Shown here: positions 30,942 through 43,800 of the stretch, one piece after another
Numbering within the stretch: position 1 is the first letter of the stretch
How the letters are laid out: the number at the start of each line of letters is the position of its first letter
Assembly (NCBI RefSeq): GCF_902833225.1
Contig: NZ_CADFEI010000027.1
Location: 1-64,000 of the forward strand
Length of the DNA stretch: 64,000 bases
Direction: 5' to 3'
From: Burkholderia sp. BCC1644
Lineage (GTDB): Bacteria > Pseudomonadota > Gammaproteobacteria > Burkholderiales > Burkholderiaceae
Made by a program: the position numbers and the translations under genes
The notes under the pieces: model-generated
What the model saw: the letters and a program-made list of their open reading frames with translations, nothing else
Told to the model about the DNA's origin: nothing
Database searches by the model: none

Positions 30942-31412
30942 TCACTCGGACGCGGGCTTCGACGCACGGCGGGCAATTTCCCGGACTGCCCTGTCGAGCA
31001 GTTCGCGGATCTCGGCCGCGCACATCGCCGCGAGCGGGGCGGAAGCCGCGCTCGGCAGCGCTTTCTTGTCGAAGCGCGTGTGCTGCCGCAGCAGCAGGTC
31101 GTAACCGGCGAACTCGGTCCGGCGCAGGCGAAACGCATCGCGCGCCAGCCGCTTCACGAGGTTACGTGTTACTGCACGCGGCGCATACTTCTTGCCGACG
31201 ACGAGCCCCAGACGCGCGGGCTGGCCGGTCGGCTTGCCGTAGATCACGAAGTGCGCGGAGCGCCGCCAGGGGCGCAAACGAAAAACGGATGAAAATTCAT
31301 CCGTTTTCAGAAGTCGCGCAGCTTTCGGGAAGGCGGCTTTCGTCTGCGACGGATTCGCACCCGGCTCGACGGTACCTTCCGCAGGACTGCGGACGGCGGA
31401 CACAGCGCGCAA
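30942..31412 (-). CDS. rnpA: Ribonuclease P protein component
   Basis: This RnpA starts just 6 bp after rpmH. The conserved core reads [11 protein letters not shown] (RNR-like RNA-binding motif, here preceded by RAVTRN) and [16 protein letters not shown]. It binds the RNase P RNA and matures tRNA 5' ends. The TTG at 31412 gives 156 aa; the first 28 or so residues are weakly conserved and a GTG at 31403 is another possible start. In relatives the homology begins near [15 protein letters not shown]. Confidence 0.93.
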   Translation of the reverse strand: MRAVSAVRSPAEGTVEPGANPSQTKAAFPKAARLLKTDEFSSVFRLRPWRRSAHFVIYGKPTGQPARLGLVVGKKYAPRAVTRNLVKRLARDAFRLRRTEFAGYDLLLRQHTRFDKKALPSAASAPLAAMCAAEIRELLDRAVREIARRASKPASE

Positions 31413-31418
31413 CCTGCC

Positions 31419-31553
31419 TTAGATGGCGAGGCGCTTGCGGCCCTTCGCGCGGCGAGCGTTGATGACCTTGCGGCCACCTGCCGTCTTCATGCGGACACGG
31501 AAGCCATGGGTGCGCTTGCGGCGCGTCACGGACGGTTGGTAAGTACGTTTCAT
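31419..31553 (-). CDS. rpmH: 50S ribosomal protein L34
   Basis: This 44-aa protein is [18 protein letters not shown] followed by the Lys/Arg-rich tail ending [11 protein letters not shown], the standard L34. It is the first gene of the leftward origin operon. Its promoter fits TTGACC-17-TTAAAT at 31669-31697. Confidence 0.98.
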
Positions 31554-31639
31554 GATGTTCTCACTTGTTCGAGAATGTCGAAATTCAGGGGACCGCGTGC
31601 CCTTAACCGGAGGCATTCGGGCGAACGCAATCGCCGGGA

Positions 31640-31974
31640 ATACAGGATTGGTTTTCGCGGAACCCGTTATTTAAACCGTTTTTCCGTTGACGGTCAATAC
31701 TTTAGGAGTCGATCGCCCGTGCAAGCCCCGAGCGATCCGGCCCCGCGCCCCACAATCCCGGCCTGTGGATAACTCGCGCTGTGGCCGCGTTTGGCGGTAG
31801 AATCTCGCCTTATCTCCAAGAATCCCGCACGCCGCTTCGGCCCGCGCCTGCCGCTCCAACACTGTGATGCAGGCGTCCGAGGCACGCTCGCACGACCGCT
31901 TCGGGCCTTGTTGCGCGACCGCGACAAGGGCGCCGGCGAGCCGCGCTGTGCACGCAAAAAACGACAGTTACTTG
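31640..31974. other. Putative chromosome origin (oriC-like) region, rpmH-dnaA interval
   Basis: An AT-rich block (about 31645-31705, containing TTATTTAAACC) is followed by a perfect DnaA box TGTGGATAA (31764-31772, reverse of TTATCCACA) and a near-match TTATCTCCA at about 31810. A TAGAAT (31798-31803) may be the -10 of dnaA. The layout between divergent rpmH and dnaA is the usual beta-proteobacterial origin position. Only one perfect box was found, so further weak boxes must exist or the functional origin extends elsewhere. Confidence 0.6.
31669..31697 (-). promoter_or_regulatory. rpmH operon promoter
   Basis: Minus strand TTGACC (31692-31697), 17-bp spacer, TTAAAT (31669-31674), within the AT-rich part of the origin region. 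Confidence 0.65.
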
Positions 31975-33558
31975 ATGAACGATTTCTGGCAACACTGTTC
32001 CGCACTGCTGGAGCGCGAGTTGACGCCCCAACAGTACGTGACGTGGATCAAACCCCTGGCCCCGGTGGCCTTCGATGCGTCGGCGAACACGCTGTCCATC
32101 GCCGCGCCGAACCGTTTCAAGCTGGACTGGGTCAAGAGCCAGTTTTCGGGCCGGATCTCCGATCTGGCCCGCGATTTCTGGAATGCGCCGATCGAAGTCC
32201 AGTTCGTCCTCGATCCGAAAGCAGGCATGCGCAGCGCCGCACCCGCGCCCGGCGCCTCGCCGGCTGCCCCGCGCGCGCCGCTGGCCCCGAGCGGCCCGGC
32301 CGCGACGGTCGCCGCAATCGCCGCCAACCTCGCCGCGAATGCCGCTGCTGCGCCCGCCGCGCCGGCCAATGTGCCGATGACGCCGTCGGCGGCCGCCGCG
32401 CACCACCTGAACGCCGACGACGCCGACATCGACCTGCCGAGCCTGCCCGCGCACGAAGCAGCCGCCGGCCGCCGTACGTGGCGACCGGGCTCGGGCGCCG
32501 CGCCCGCCGCCGGCGGTGAAGCCGATTCGATGTACGAACGCTCGAAGCTGAACCCCGTGCTCACGTTCGACAACTTCGTGACCGGCAAGGCGAACCAGCT
32601 CGCGCGCGCCGCCGCGATCCAGGTCGCGGACAACCCGGGCATTTCGTACAACCCGCTGTTCCTGTACGGCGGCGTCGGCCTCGGCAAGACCCACCTGATC
32701 CACGCGATTGGCAACCAGTTGCTGCTCGACAAGGCCGGCGCGCGGATCCGCTACATCCATGCGGAACAGTACGTGTCGGACGTGGTGAAGGCGTACCAGC
32801 GCAAGGCGTTCGACGACTTCAAGCGCTACTACCACTCGCTCGACCTGCTGCTGATCGACGATATTCAGTTCTTCTCCGGCAAGTCGCGCACGCAAGAGGA
32901 ATTCTTCTACGCGTTCGAGGCACTGGTCGCGAACAAGGCGCAGGTGATCATCACCAGCGACACGTATCCGAAGGAAATCTCGGGCATCGACGATCGCCTG
33001 ATCTCGCGCTTCGACTCCGGCCTCACCGTCGCAATCGAGCCGCCCGAGCTGGAAATGCGCGTCGCGATCCTGATGCGCAAGGCGCAGTCGGAAGGCGTGA
33101 ACCTGTCGGAAGACGTCGCGTTCTTCGTCGCGAAGCACCTGCGCTCCAACGTCCGCGAACTCGAAGGCGCGCTGCGCAAGATCCTCGCGTATTCGAAGTT
33201 CCACGGCCGCGAGATCTCGATCGAGCTGACCAAGGAAGCGCTGAAGGACCTGCTGACCGTGCAGAACCGGCAGATTTCGGTCGAGAACATCCAGAAGACC
33301 GTCGCCGACTTCTACAACATCAAGGTCGCCGACATGTATTCGAAGAAGCGCCCCGCGAACATCGCGCGGCCGCGGCAGATCGCGATGTATCTCGCGAAGG
33401 AACTCACGCAGAAGAGCCTGCCGGAAATCGGCGAGCTGTTCGGCGGGCGCGATCACACCACTGTGCTGCACGCGGTGCGCAAGATCGCCGACGAACGCAG
33501 CAAGGACGCGCAGCTCAACCACGAGCTGCACGTGCTGGAACAGACGCTGAAGGGCTGA
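31975..33558 (+). CDS. dnaA: Chromosomal replication initiator protein DnaA
   Basis: This 527-aa protein has domain I ([21 protein letters not shown]), a long Ala/Pro-rich domain II (residues about 90-180), an AAA+ domain III with Walker [11 protein letters not shown] and Walker [11 protein letters not shown], and domain IV with the DnaA-box helix-turn-helix ending [15 protein letters not shown]. The ATG at 31975 begins domain I; an upstream frame is open but not similar. A DnaA box lies about 200 bp upstream, consistent with autoregulation. Confidence 0.98.
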   Translation: MNDFWQHCSALLERELTPQQYVTWIKPLAPVAFDASANTLSIAAPNRFKLDWVKSQFSGRISDLARDFWNAPIEVQFVLDPKAGMRSAAPAPGASPAAPRAPLAPSGPAATVAAIAANLAANAAAAPAAPANVPMTPSAAAAHHLNADDADIDLPSLPAHEAAAGRRTWRPGSGAAPAAGGEADSMYERSKLNPVLTFDNFVTGKANQLARAAAIQVADNPGISYNPLFLYGGVGLGKTHLIHAIGNQLLLDKAGARIRYIHAEQYVSDVVKAYQRKAFDDFKRYYHSLDLLLIDDIQFFSGKSRTQEEFFYAFEALVANKAQVIITSDTYPKEISGIDDRLISRFDSGLTVAIEPPELEMRVAILMRKAQSEGVNLSEDVAFFVAKHLRSNVRELEGALRKILAYSKFHGREISIELTKEALKDLLTVQNRQISVENIQKTVADFYNIKVADMYSKKRPANIARPRQIAMYLAKELTQKSLPEIGELFGGRDHTTVLHAVRKIADERSKDAQLNHELHVLEQTLKG

Positions 33559-33586
33559 GCGCGCGGCGCGCTTGATAATTCGGCCT

Positions 33587-33618
33587 CCGCCCCAATTTAA
33601 GGGGGGCGGTTCGGTTTT
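33587..33618 (+). terminator. Hairpin between dnaA and dnaN
   Basis: CCGCCCC / GGGGCGG stem with an AT-rich 9-nt loop, followed by TTCGGTTTT. Weak terminator or attenuator; CACAAT at 33624 may be the -10 of a dnaN promoter. Confidence 0.45.
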
Positions 33619-33726
33619 GAGGCACAATACTGGTTTGACCGCCCCGGTGGTGGCGGGCCAAGAGCCCGGCCGGCGGGGCGCTGCGAGGCTGCTGCGCTGC
33701 AGGCCGTTACTCAACGAAGGAACTCT

Positions 33727-37501
<3,775 letters not shown>

Positions 37502-37519
37502 TCCGGGCAACTACCGTAG

Positions 37520-37595
37520 GGCGCCAGAGTACGTGCGACTGGCGCCACAGTTTTGCGACTGGGTGACCAGGTTGATGCGTTTGGCCTACCACCGC
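37520..37595 (+). repeat. Tandem degenerate 20-21-bp repeats directly after gyrB
   Basis: Units start at 37520 (GGCGCCAGAGTACGTGCGAC), 37541 (GGCGCCACAGTTTTGCGACT) and 37561 (GGGTGACCAGGTTGATGCGT), with a weaker fourth from 37582. The common core is CCAnAG-N4-5-TGCGACT. The array begins 19 bp after the gyrB stop. Tandem sites of about 20 bp are what TnsB binds at Tn7-family ends, so this may be the gyrB-proximal end of the island or a recombination site. An inverted pair AAGCGACTTG (37642) / CAAGTCGCTT (37719) lies just downstream. Confidence 0.55.
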
Positions 37596-37737
37596 CAAGC
37601 AGTCGTCATCCGGGACCTTGGCGAGCTCACCTAACCGGCAGCAAGCGACTTGCGACGCCAATGGTTAATAGGGGTATTTCCGTAGGGACGGAATCGAAAT
37701 GTGTCACGATTACCGACAAGTCGCTTAGCAAATTGGA

Positions 37738-37772
37738 AGCCGAGTAACTCTCATAGTTGCTCGGCTTTTTTT
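37738..37772 (+). terminator. Rho-independent terminator after gyrB
   Basis: AGCCGAG / CTCGGCT stem extended by AAC/GTT across a T-G mismatch, 7-nt loop, followed by 7 T. It separates gyrB from the dptFGH operon. No gene is supported in 37502-37937; a 64-codon frame ending just before this terminator is not convincing. Confidence 0.85.
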
Positions 37773-37872
37773 GTGCAGAAACTCGCCTCAATGGAGCACC
37801 TGACCACTGTGCTATTGCGGACCAAACTCCCCTGAGGGCTTAAACAGTCTATTACTGAGGACCAGGCAGATG

Positions 37873-37901
37873 TCCCGTGCACCGACTGTCCACGGGATTT
37901 T
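37873..37901 (+). promoter_or_regulatory. Hairpin just before dptF
   Basis: TCCCGTG-N11-CACGGGA then TTTT, 36 bp before the dptF start. It looks like a terminator or attenuator in the leader of the restriction operon. Confidence 0.5.
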
Positions 37902-37937
37902 GGTTTGATCCGATCTAAAACACTGAGTGATCCGATC

Positions 37938-39554
37938 ATGACGATTCTTAACTTGCGACAAGCGCTGAGCGTGTTGGCAAAGTCCTCCCCATACGCAGTA
38001 TGTACCCGAGTTGAATCCACCAAAGGAAACGAACTCGACACGCTCAAAGAATATTTGTTCGTTGAGCAACAGATCGAGCGCGATTTCGAAGAAATGCTCA
38101 AATCCGCGCAGACCTCTGACGTCGTTTTCTTATGCGGAAGCAGCGGCGACGGGAAGTCTGAAATTCTGACGCGGCACGCGAAAAAGTACTCAGCGAAGTG
38201 TCGGTTTCATCTAGATGCGACGCACAGTTTCGCTCCCTCTCAATCAGCTATCGATGCACTCGATAGACTCTTTGACGAACGAGACGTCGACTGCCGCCCA
38301 CTCATAGTGGGTATCAATGTTGGGATGCTCGCAAACTATGCAAAGGAAGGAGCAGACCGACATGAAGAAGTCCGCAACGCTATCGAATCATTTTTGAATC
38401 AACAACCAGACAGAAAACCATATAACTTTCTGGACTTCGAGAAGTACCCGAAGCTCGACTTCAACAACTACGGTGAAGCGCGCTCCGATTTCGCAAAAGA
38501 GGTTATGCGTCGCCTGACTACCGCGTCCGACGCCAACCCTTTCTATCGCCTCGCATTAAAGGAACGGCAGTTCGGGCACGAAAAGCGTTTGCTAGCGAAC
38601 CTAAACCTTTTGGCTCGCGAAACCGTCCAAGATGTCATCGTTACCAACCTGCTTAAAATTCGGCTTGCCAAGGATCAGTTCATCACTACCCGTGCTTTTC
38701 TAGATTTTTTGCACCACCTCCTCACAGGCGAAAAATATCTTTTCGACAATCTCTTCCATGGCGTTGAGAACGAATTGGCGCAACGCACGTCAAGCTTTGA
38801 TCCTGCCATTAAGCGGACACAAAAACTAGATCAATTTATTCTTCGATATGAGCTACAACTGCCTGATAACGAGTTGCAATCATTTTTGCTGGAGCTTGAA
38901 CAGCTGTCCATCTACTTTCCGGATACAAATATTGAAAGAGGGCAAGCAGGCTCGCTAGTCAGACTTTTTTATTTACTCCGCAACGAAAACATAGGAAACA
39001 ATTATCATCATCAATACGCCGAAGAATTCTCAGACTCTCTTTTGGCGCAATATGCAAAGCTTTGGACACTACACGAAAACTACAACGAAACGATAACCGA
39101 AAAAACACAGCTGAGGCAATTCTATTCGAATGAACTAATAAATGCCATCCACTTATACGCAAACCGCAACGCCCCAAATATAGAAAAAGGGGAGCTTTTC
39201 CTCGGGCAATTTGGGCCAGTTAAATTGGCAGTACCCGCGGAAATCAAGGCTGACTACGCCAGAATTAAATCACACAAAAACCTATCACGATCGTATTTTT
39301 ACGCATATTTGAAATTAGCAGATACGCCCTTGCAGCCAATTTCAGTCAGCCTCAATTTACTAGAATTGGTAGTTAGATTGAATCGCGGCTACCGGCCGAA
39401 CAGATATGAAAAAAGCGCGGTTGTTATACTAGACGAAATTGTCGAACAGATCACCGATATAGCCAAATCGAGCGAAAAACTTCGATTCTATGATGGTGAC
39501 CGCTCATATTCTGCATTATTTGACGACGACATGATAACAGTATCCGGGGTTTAA
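37938..39554 (+). CDS. dptF: DNA phosphorothioation-dependent restriction protein DptF
   Basis: This 538-aa ATPase is the first protein of the DptFGH restriction complex that attacks DNA lacking phosphorothioate marks. P-loop GSSGDGKS is at residues 67-74 (FLCGSSGDGKSEIL). The rest is a long mostly helical AAA-like protein with few other recognisable motifs. ATG at 37938 is the first ATG; the frame opens earlier with TTG at 37905. The stop is 1 bp before dptG. The DNA is far more AT-rich than the host, indicating transfer. Confidence 0.9.
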   Translation: MTILNLRQALSVLAKSSPYAVCTRVESTKGNELDTLKEYLFVEQQIERDFEEMLKSAQTSDVVFLCGSSGDGKSEILTRHAKKYSAKCRFHLDATHSFAPSQSAIDALDRLFDERDVDCRPLIVGINVGMLANYAKEGADRHEEVRNAIESFLNQQPDRKPYNFLDFEKYPKLDFNNYGEARSDFAKEVMRRLTTASDANPFYRLALKERQFGHEKRLLANLNLLARETVQDVIVTNLLKIRLAKDQFITTRAFLDFLHHLLTGEKYLFDNLFHGVENELAQRTSSFDPAIKRTQKLDQFILRYELQLPDNELQSFLLELEQLSIYFPDTNIERGQAGSLVRLFYLLRNENIGNNYHHQYAEEFSDSLLAQYAKLWTLHENYNETITEKTQLRQFYSNELINAIHLYANRNAPNIEKGELFLGQFGPVKLAVPAEIKADYARIKSHKNLSRSYFYAYLKLADTPLQPISVSLNLLELVVRLNRGYRPNRYEKSAVVILDEIVEQITDIAKSSEKLRFYDGDRSYSALFDDDMITVSGV

Positions 39555-39555
39555 C

Positions 39556-40875
39556 ATGTTCCCAATCTCCGAAAAATTAGCACCAACCGAGAAAAACCAT
39601 CTAAATAGCTATCTCCCCATCAGAAAAAAAGGTAATGATTTTTCATGGGATACAATTACAGGAATTGTTTTGAGTGAAGCACTAAAGCGTCAAATTCTAA
39701 AATATGAGTTTGACTCTTTTAGAGATGATTGCAAGTGCGCCGTTATTGAAAAGCTTGATCAACCGATATTTTGGGAGATACTGGAGCGGATGTATTTTTC
39801 GTCCGACGCCATATTTAATATTTCACCGCTATTCCTGCTGTTCAAGGCACAGCGCAAAGGAACGGGAAAATTCGAACTCGGAACTGCCAATCAAAGAATG
39901 GGAGACCTCTTCACCAGCTTGATGGGCGGAAAATTTCAATTGCCTGATGTCACGCAGCGTTTGAATTTCATCGAAGATGAATTCATGACTGTCTTAAAAG
40001 AGCGCCTGGAGCCATTGAAAGCGAGCGAGACAATAGACGAGGCGTATCTACCGTACCTGGCCAAAGCATTCCGCGAAGACATAACATTCCTAAGCGAGCA
40101 TCCAAAATACTTGGTTCAAGAGTTCACCAACACTCTTAAATTGTATGCGTTCGCTTACTGCTCACAATTAGCATTAAATATAAAAAGCTGGCGCATCGGC
40201 GAACCAGAACCAAAGCCGCTGTATTTTATTCTCGATACCGAACGAGCGAGCTCAGAGCGTACCTGGGTGCGAAATTATGGTTACAAATTCCTCCTAGAGT
40301 GCGCCGGAGACCTCTTCCCGCTTCTATCTGCTTCCGAGCCCTTGCAACACAAAGGTCCGCGACGCCCACTATGGAAGATTTATCACGATGCCGTTACATA
40401 TAAAGATCAGGAATCACTGCTTGCTTCGCTGAATTTATATATAAAGGCGTTCGCAAACACAGAGAGTCGAAAGCTACAAGTCGATACAACGGCTCAAACG
40501 ATAGACGCCGCGTTCGCCCAGTTAGCTGATCTCTCATTATGCCAATTCGCCGACGAGAACTCTGAACGGGCAGGTGTCAATAGACTCTATGTCAGAGAAC
40601 TTGAACGACATATTTGCGTGAACTTTATGCAATCAAGAGGGCGCGCTGGAAGAATACTTGTACTCAACCAGGACTACCTTCTTCTCCTAACAAATCTCTC
40701 CATAGGAAAACGAGAAAAACTACGCCTACACGAACTCGTGAGCGAGTTCCAGCGCCGCGGATTTTACTTGGATACCCAGTCGCAACAAGTTCTGGTTGGT
40801 TTTTATGAACGCATGGGTAATGTTGAAAGAATGAGCGATAGTGGAGACGCCGTCTATGTCCGGAAAACTGTTTGA
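39556..40875 (+). CDS. dptG: DNA phosphorothioation-dependent restriction protein DptG
   Basis: This 439-aa protein follows dptF by one base, and the next gene overlaps its 3' end by 20 bp, so the three are translated together. It begins MFPISEKLAPTEKNHLNSY and has no common catalytic motif. It matches DptG by length, order and general sequence feel; the assignment leans on the neighbours DptF and DptH. The role within the restriction complex is not defined biochemically. Confidence 0.85.
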   Translation: MFPISEKLAPTEKNHLNSYLPIRKKGNDFSWDTITGIVLSEALKRQILKYEFDSFRDDCKCAVIEKLDQPIFWEILERMYFSSDAIFNISPLFLLFKAQRKGTGKFELGTANQRMGDLFTSLMGGKFQLPDVTQRLNFIEDEFMTVLKERLEPLKASETIDEAYLPYLAKAFREDITFLSEHPKYLVQEFTNTLKLYAFAYCSQLALNIKSWRIGEPEPKPLYFILDTERASSERTWVRNYGYKFLLECAGDLFPLLSASEPLQHKGPRRPLWKIYHDAVTYKDQESLLASLNLYIKAFANTESRKLQVDTTAQTIDAAFAQLADLSLCQFADENSERAGVNRLYVRELERHICVNFMQSRGRAGRILVLNQDYLLLLTNLSIGKREKLRLHELVSEFQRRGFYLDTQSQQVLVGFYERMGNVERMSDSGDAVYVRKTV

Positions 40876-43800
40876 AGAATTTCTCGCCGAATGCTTTTTA
40901 GGCTGGATTGCGAATGATATTCAACCCGGTTATCGATATCAATTTAAATCACCTGATTCTGAAAATAGCAAACACCTATACGACGCATTTTGCCGAATCT
41001 CGGATGGCGAAAAGATCGAAATTGATGGAATAACTTTGCCATGTGTGATGGTGAATCAAACATGTCTGATTCCCGTACTACACGGCAATATTGAAAGCGG
41101 GTTCACGGAGAACTACATTTCACGACTCCGCGATCTTGTCGCTGGGCGAAATGGTGTATTTGAGCGAAGCGCGTTGCTTATAATACACAATAGTATGTTA
41201 GATACGCTCATTAATAGCGCACAAGATCTCGCCGCACCTGGCGCAATATGGCATGCAGCCGCGCTGGAAAGAGAGTTGAATAAATTGATCCATCCCGGAT
41301 CAAACGCGCGAGAACTGACAAAATATCTCCTGGAGGATCAGTTAGGGTTGGTCCTGGAAGAAGGGGCGACCGTATTTGGCTTTGCACCACTATTTCGCGC
41401 ACTGGATGATGGAAAATTGGATTTTGCCGAATTGGGGCTATTTAACGACGATCTGCTTCTAGCTATGTCAGGGCAACCGGCACAGATCAGGCGTCGGCTA
41501 GACGAAAACCGCGCGATGCGCCGAAAAATCGAGTATGCGGTCGAGCATTACCCTGATCAGCTCGAAACTGCGCTTAACGAGTACGGTCGAAAATTTATTC
41601 AAGATCATTTTGAAGAACAGAAAGATTGGCGAAGTATCCAATATCAGCGATTTCTAGATGAGCGAGATGCAAACAAGTCGCAACGCTTGTTATTAGAAAG
41701 CGTTGACGTCGAGGGCGCAGAGGTCTATCAGCGCTCAAAAAGCTTAACGAAAGCGGGGCAACAAGACATCAGTTTGTTGATGCAAATTCCCCGTGAAAGA
41801 AATGAAGCTACAATCGAGCTAACGTTTGAAGGAAACGATCTCGATCCTGCACAAATAAAAGTCTCACACAACCGGCTTCTTTCCAAGACGATTGCTGCGT
41901 CTGTCAACCGAGCTGGCGGGAAACGCAGCCGAGCGCGGCTGACCGTGCCTTTTTCCGGGCAGCCAACATTCTTTAGCCTAGAAATAAAGCGCGAAAGTCG
42001 CTCAGAAGAGTACAAGTTTCGATGCTTGATGGTAGAGCACGGGCGCTTCTACTTGGAGGAAGTCAAAAATTGCTTTCGAATCGAACCTTCTCACGAATGG
42101 GTCACCCTCCTGCTTGAAGAAAACAAGCTGCGAATCAATACAGTCAACGAATCGGTTTATATTCTAGATGAAGACGAGCAGGAAATTGATTGTTCGTGTC
42201 ATGGGACCGTTGATTTCGAGTCACTAGCGAATCAGACCGAGATGATTCAATTCTCGCTTCGCTCAGGTGATCAATCCCTTCGATTTAATATCGAGGGCCC
42301 CGCGGCAGAAGACAGCGTGATTGTTCCGTTATTATTTGATCAAGAGCGATTTTCAAAGCTATTTCGGGATGACTACAACGCAGAGTTTAATCGAGCTAAG
42401 AATAAGATTGTCATCGATAACACCGAAAGTACGGTCGTCGGTACGAGGCTACAACTCTTGGGCTACGAAGCGTCTATGATCGACGGTCGGATCCTCTACA
42501 TGTCGGAGGTTTCCTCTCTGCTGCTTTCTTCCTTGCCGGACATTCAGCCGAAACTATACGCTGCATATCGCGACCTCCTCGACTATCTCGATCGCCACAA
42601 GACGCTTCCAAGTTTAGTGGCGTGGGGGCCCGAATATTGTTTATTGGTTGCGGCTGTTGTGAGTGCGTATGAGGACGCATTGCTCTTGATTCCTCGCAAT
42701 GAGGTAATGTCAACCGCCCACACTGATCTGCTTATGATCGGGCTTTACAAGCAAGATGGCAGAGAGCGGATCACACCGCTTCACCCCCTTGTCCTGGCCT
42801 ACCATTTAGAACTCGTTCGGTTTATCAAAGCGGAAATCACGAATTCCGATAGTGGATCGTTTGCTGAACTCCCACCAGTGACGAAGGAACGACTTGTTGC
42901 ATCCGGATTGTTGCCTTTCGTCTATGACGCACAGTCTGACTTTGCGCACGTGGTACCGGCAAAGGAAAATAGCTTTTGGCTCGAAATCGTCCCCCAGAAG
43001 CAGATGAGTCACGGATACGTACGACGACTAGTTCTCGACAAGCTGGAAGAGTTCACTCAAGCATACGCTCGCTTGTTTAACGCTGGACCTAGAAGCTCGC
43101 TAATACTTAATGCCATCAACCAGTCTGAAGCATCTGAGTTATTCCTCGGGTTGGCAGATTATTTCAAACGCCATAAGGACGAGGCTTGCGCAGTTCACGT
43201 TAACTTTTACGATGATGCTCTACGCTATAACGAATTTGACAGATTTGCTGAAACATCCGCACACGAAGATCTTAAAATTCAACTTGGCTTGGGCAACTCC
43301 TTTGATCGTGGAGATGCGGACACGTTGGTCGACCTAGTTCGAAGTCGCTTAACGTATAGCAAGTTTGCAACACCGAAAAGTGGTGAAAAACTCGGATATG
43401 CTCATCTAGCTTTTTTTCGCAACAACGCCTCCGTCGATTGTCGAGCCGTAGACATAGAAAACGCATTGAGCGGCGTACTTTGTGACGGGCTGATCGCCGG
43501 TGAAGCAGCTGAAACAAAAGGTAACTCGTACTTTACTGCCTTCGGTTTGCGCGGAGTTGACGCGGAGAAATGGGTTGCGCTGCGACTCGCGAAACTTATA
43601 GGCACGTTGTGGCAACCCGCTCGCCAAAGCAATACGCAGTATTTGGGTACCGGCATCGGTATTGCCGTTAGCGCAGATTTTAAAGAGCTTCTGTCCCGCT
43701 CATGTGATAGCGCACTCTGGACAACTTTAATCGACCCCAAAGTGACCTTGGATTTCTTTGCTACACAGACGGACGTTGTTCTAATACATTATTCAGATCA

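Noticed and set aside
37553-37747. Small protein of 64 codons ending at the post-gyrB terminator
   Set aside because: No ribosome site or family likeness, and it spans the repeat array.
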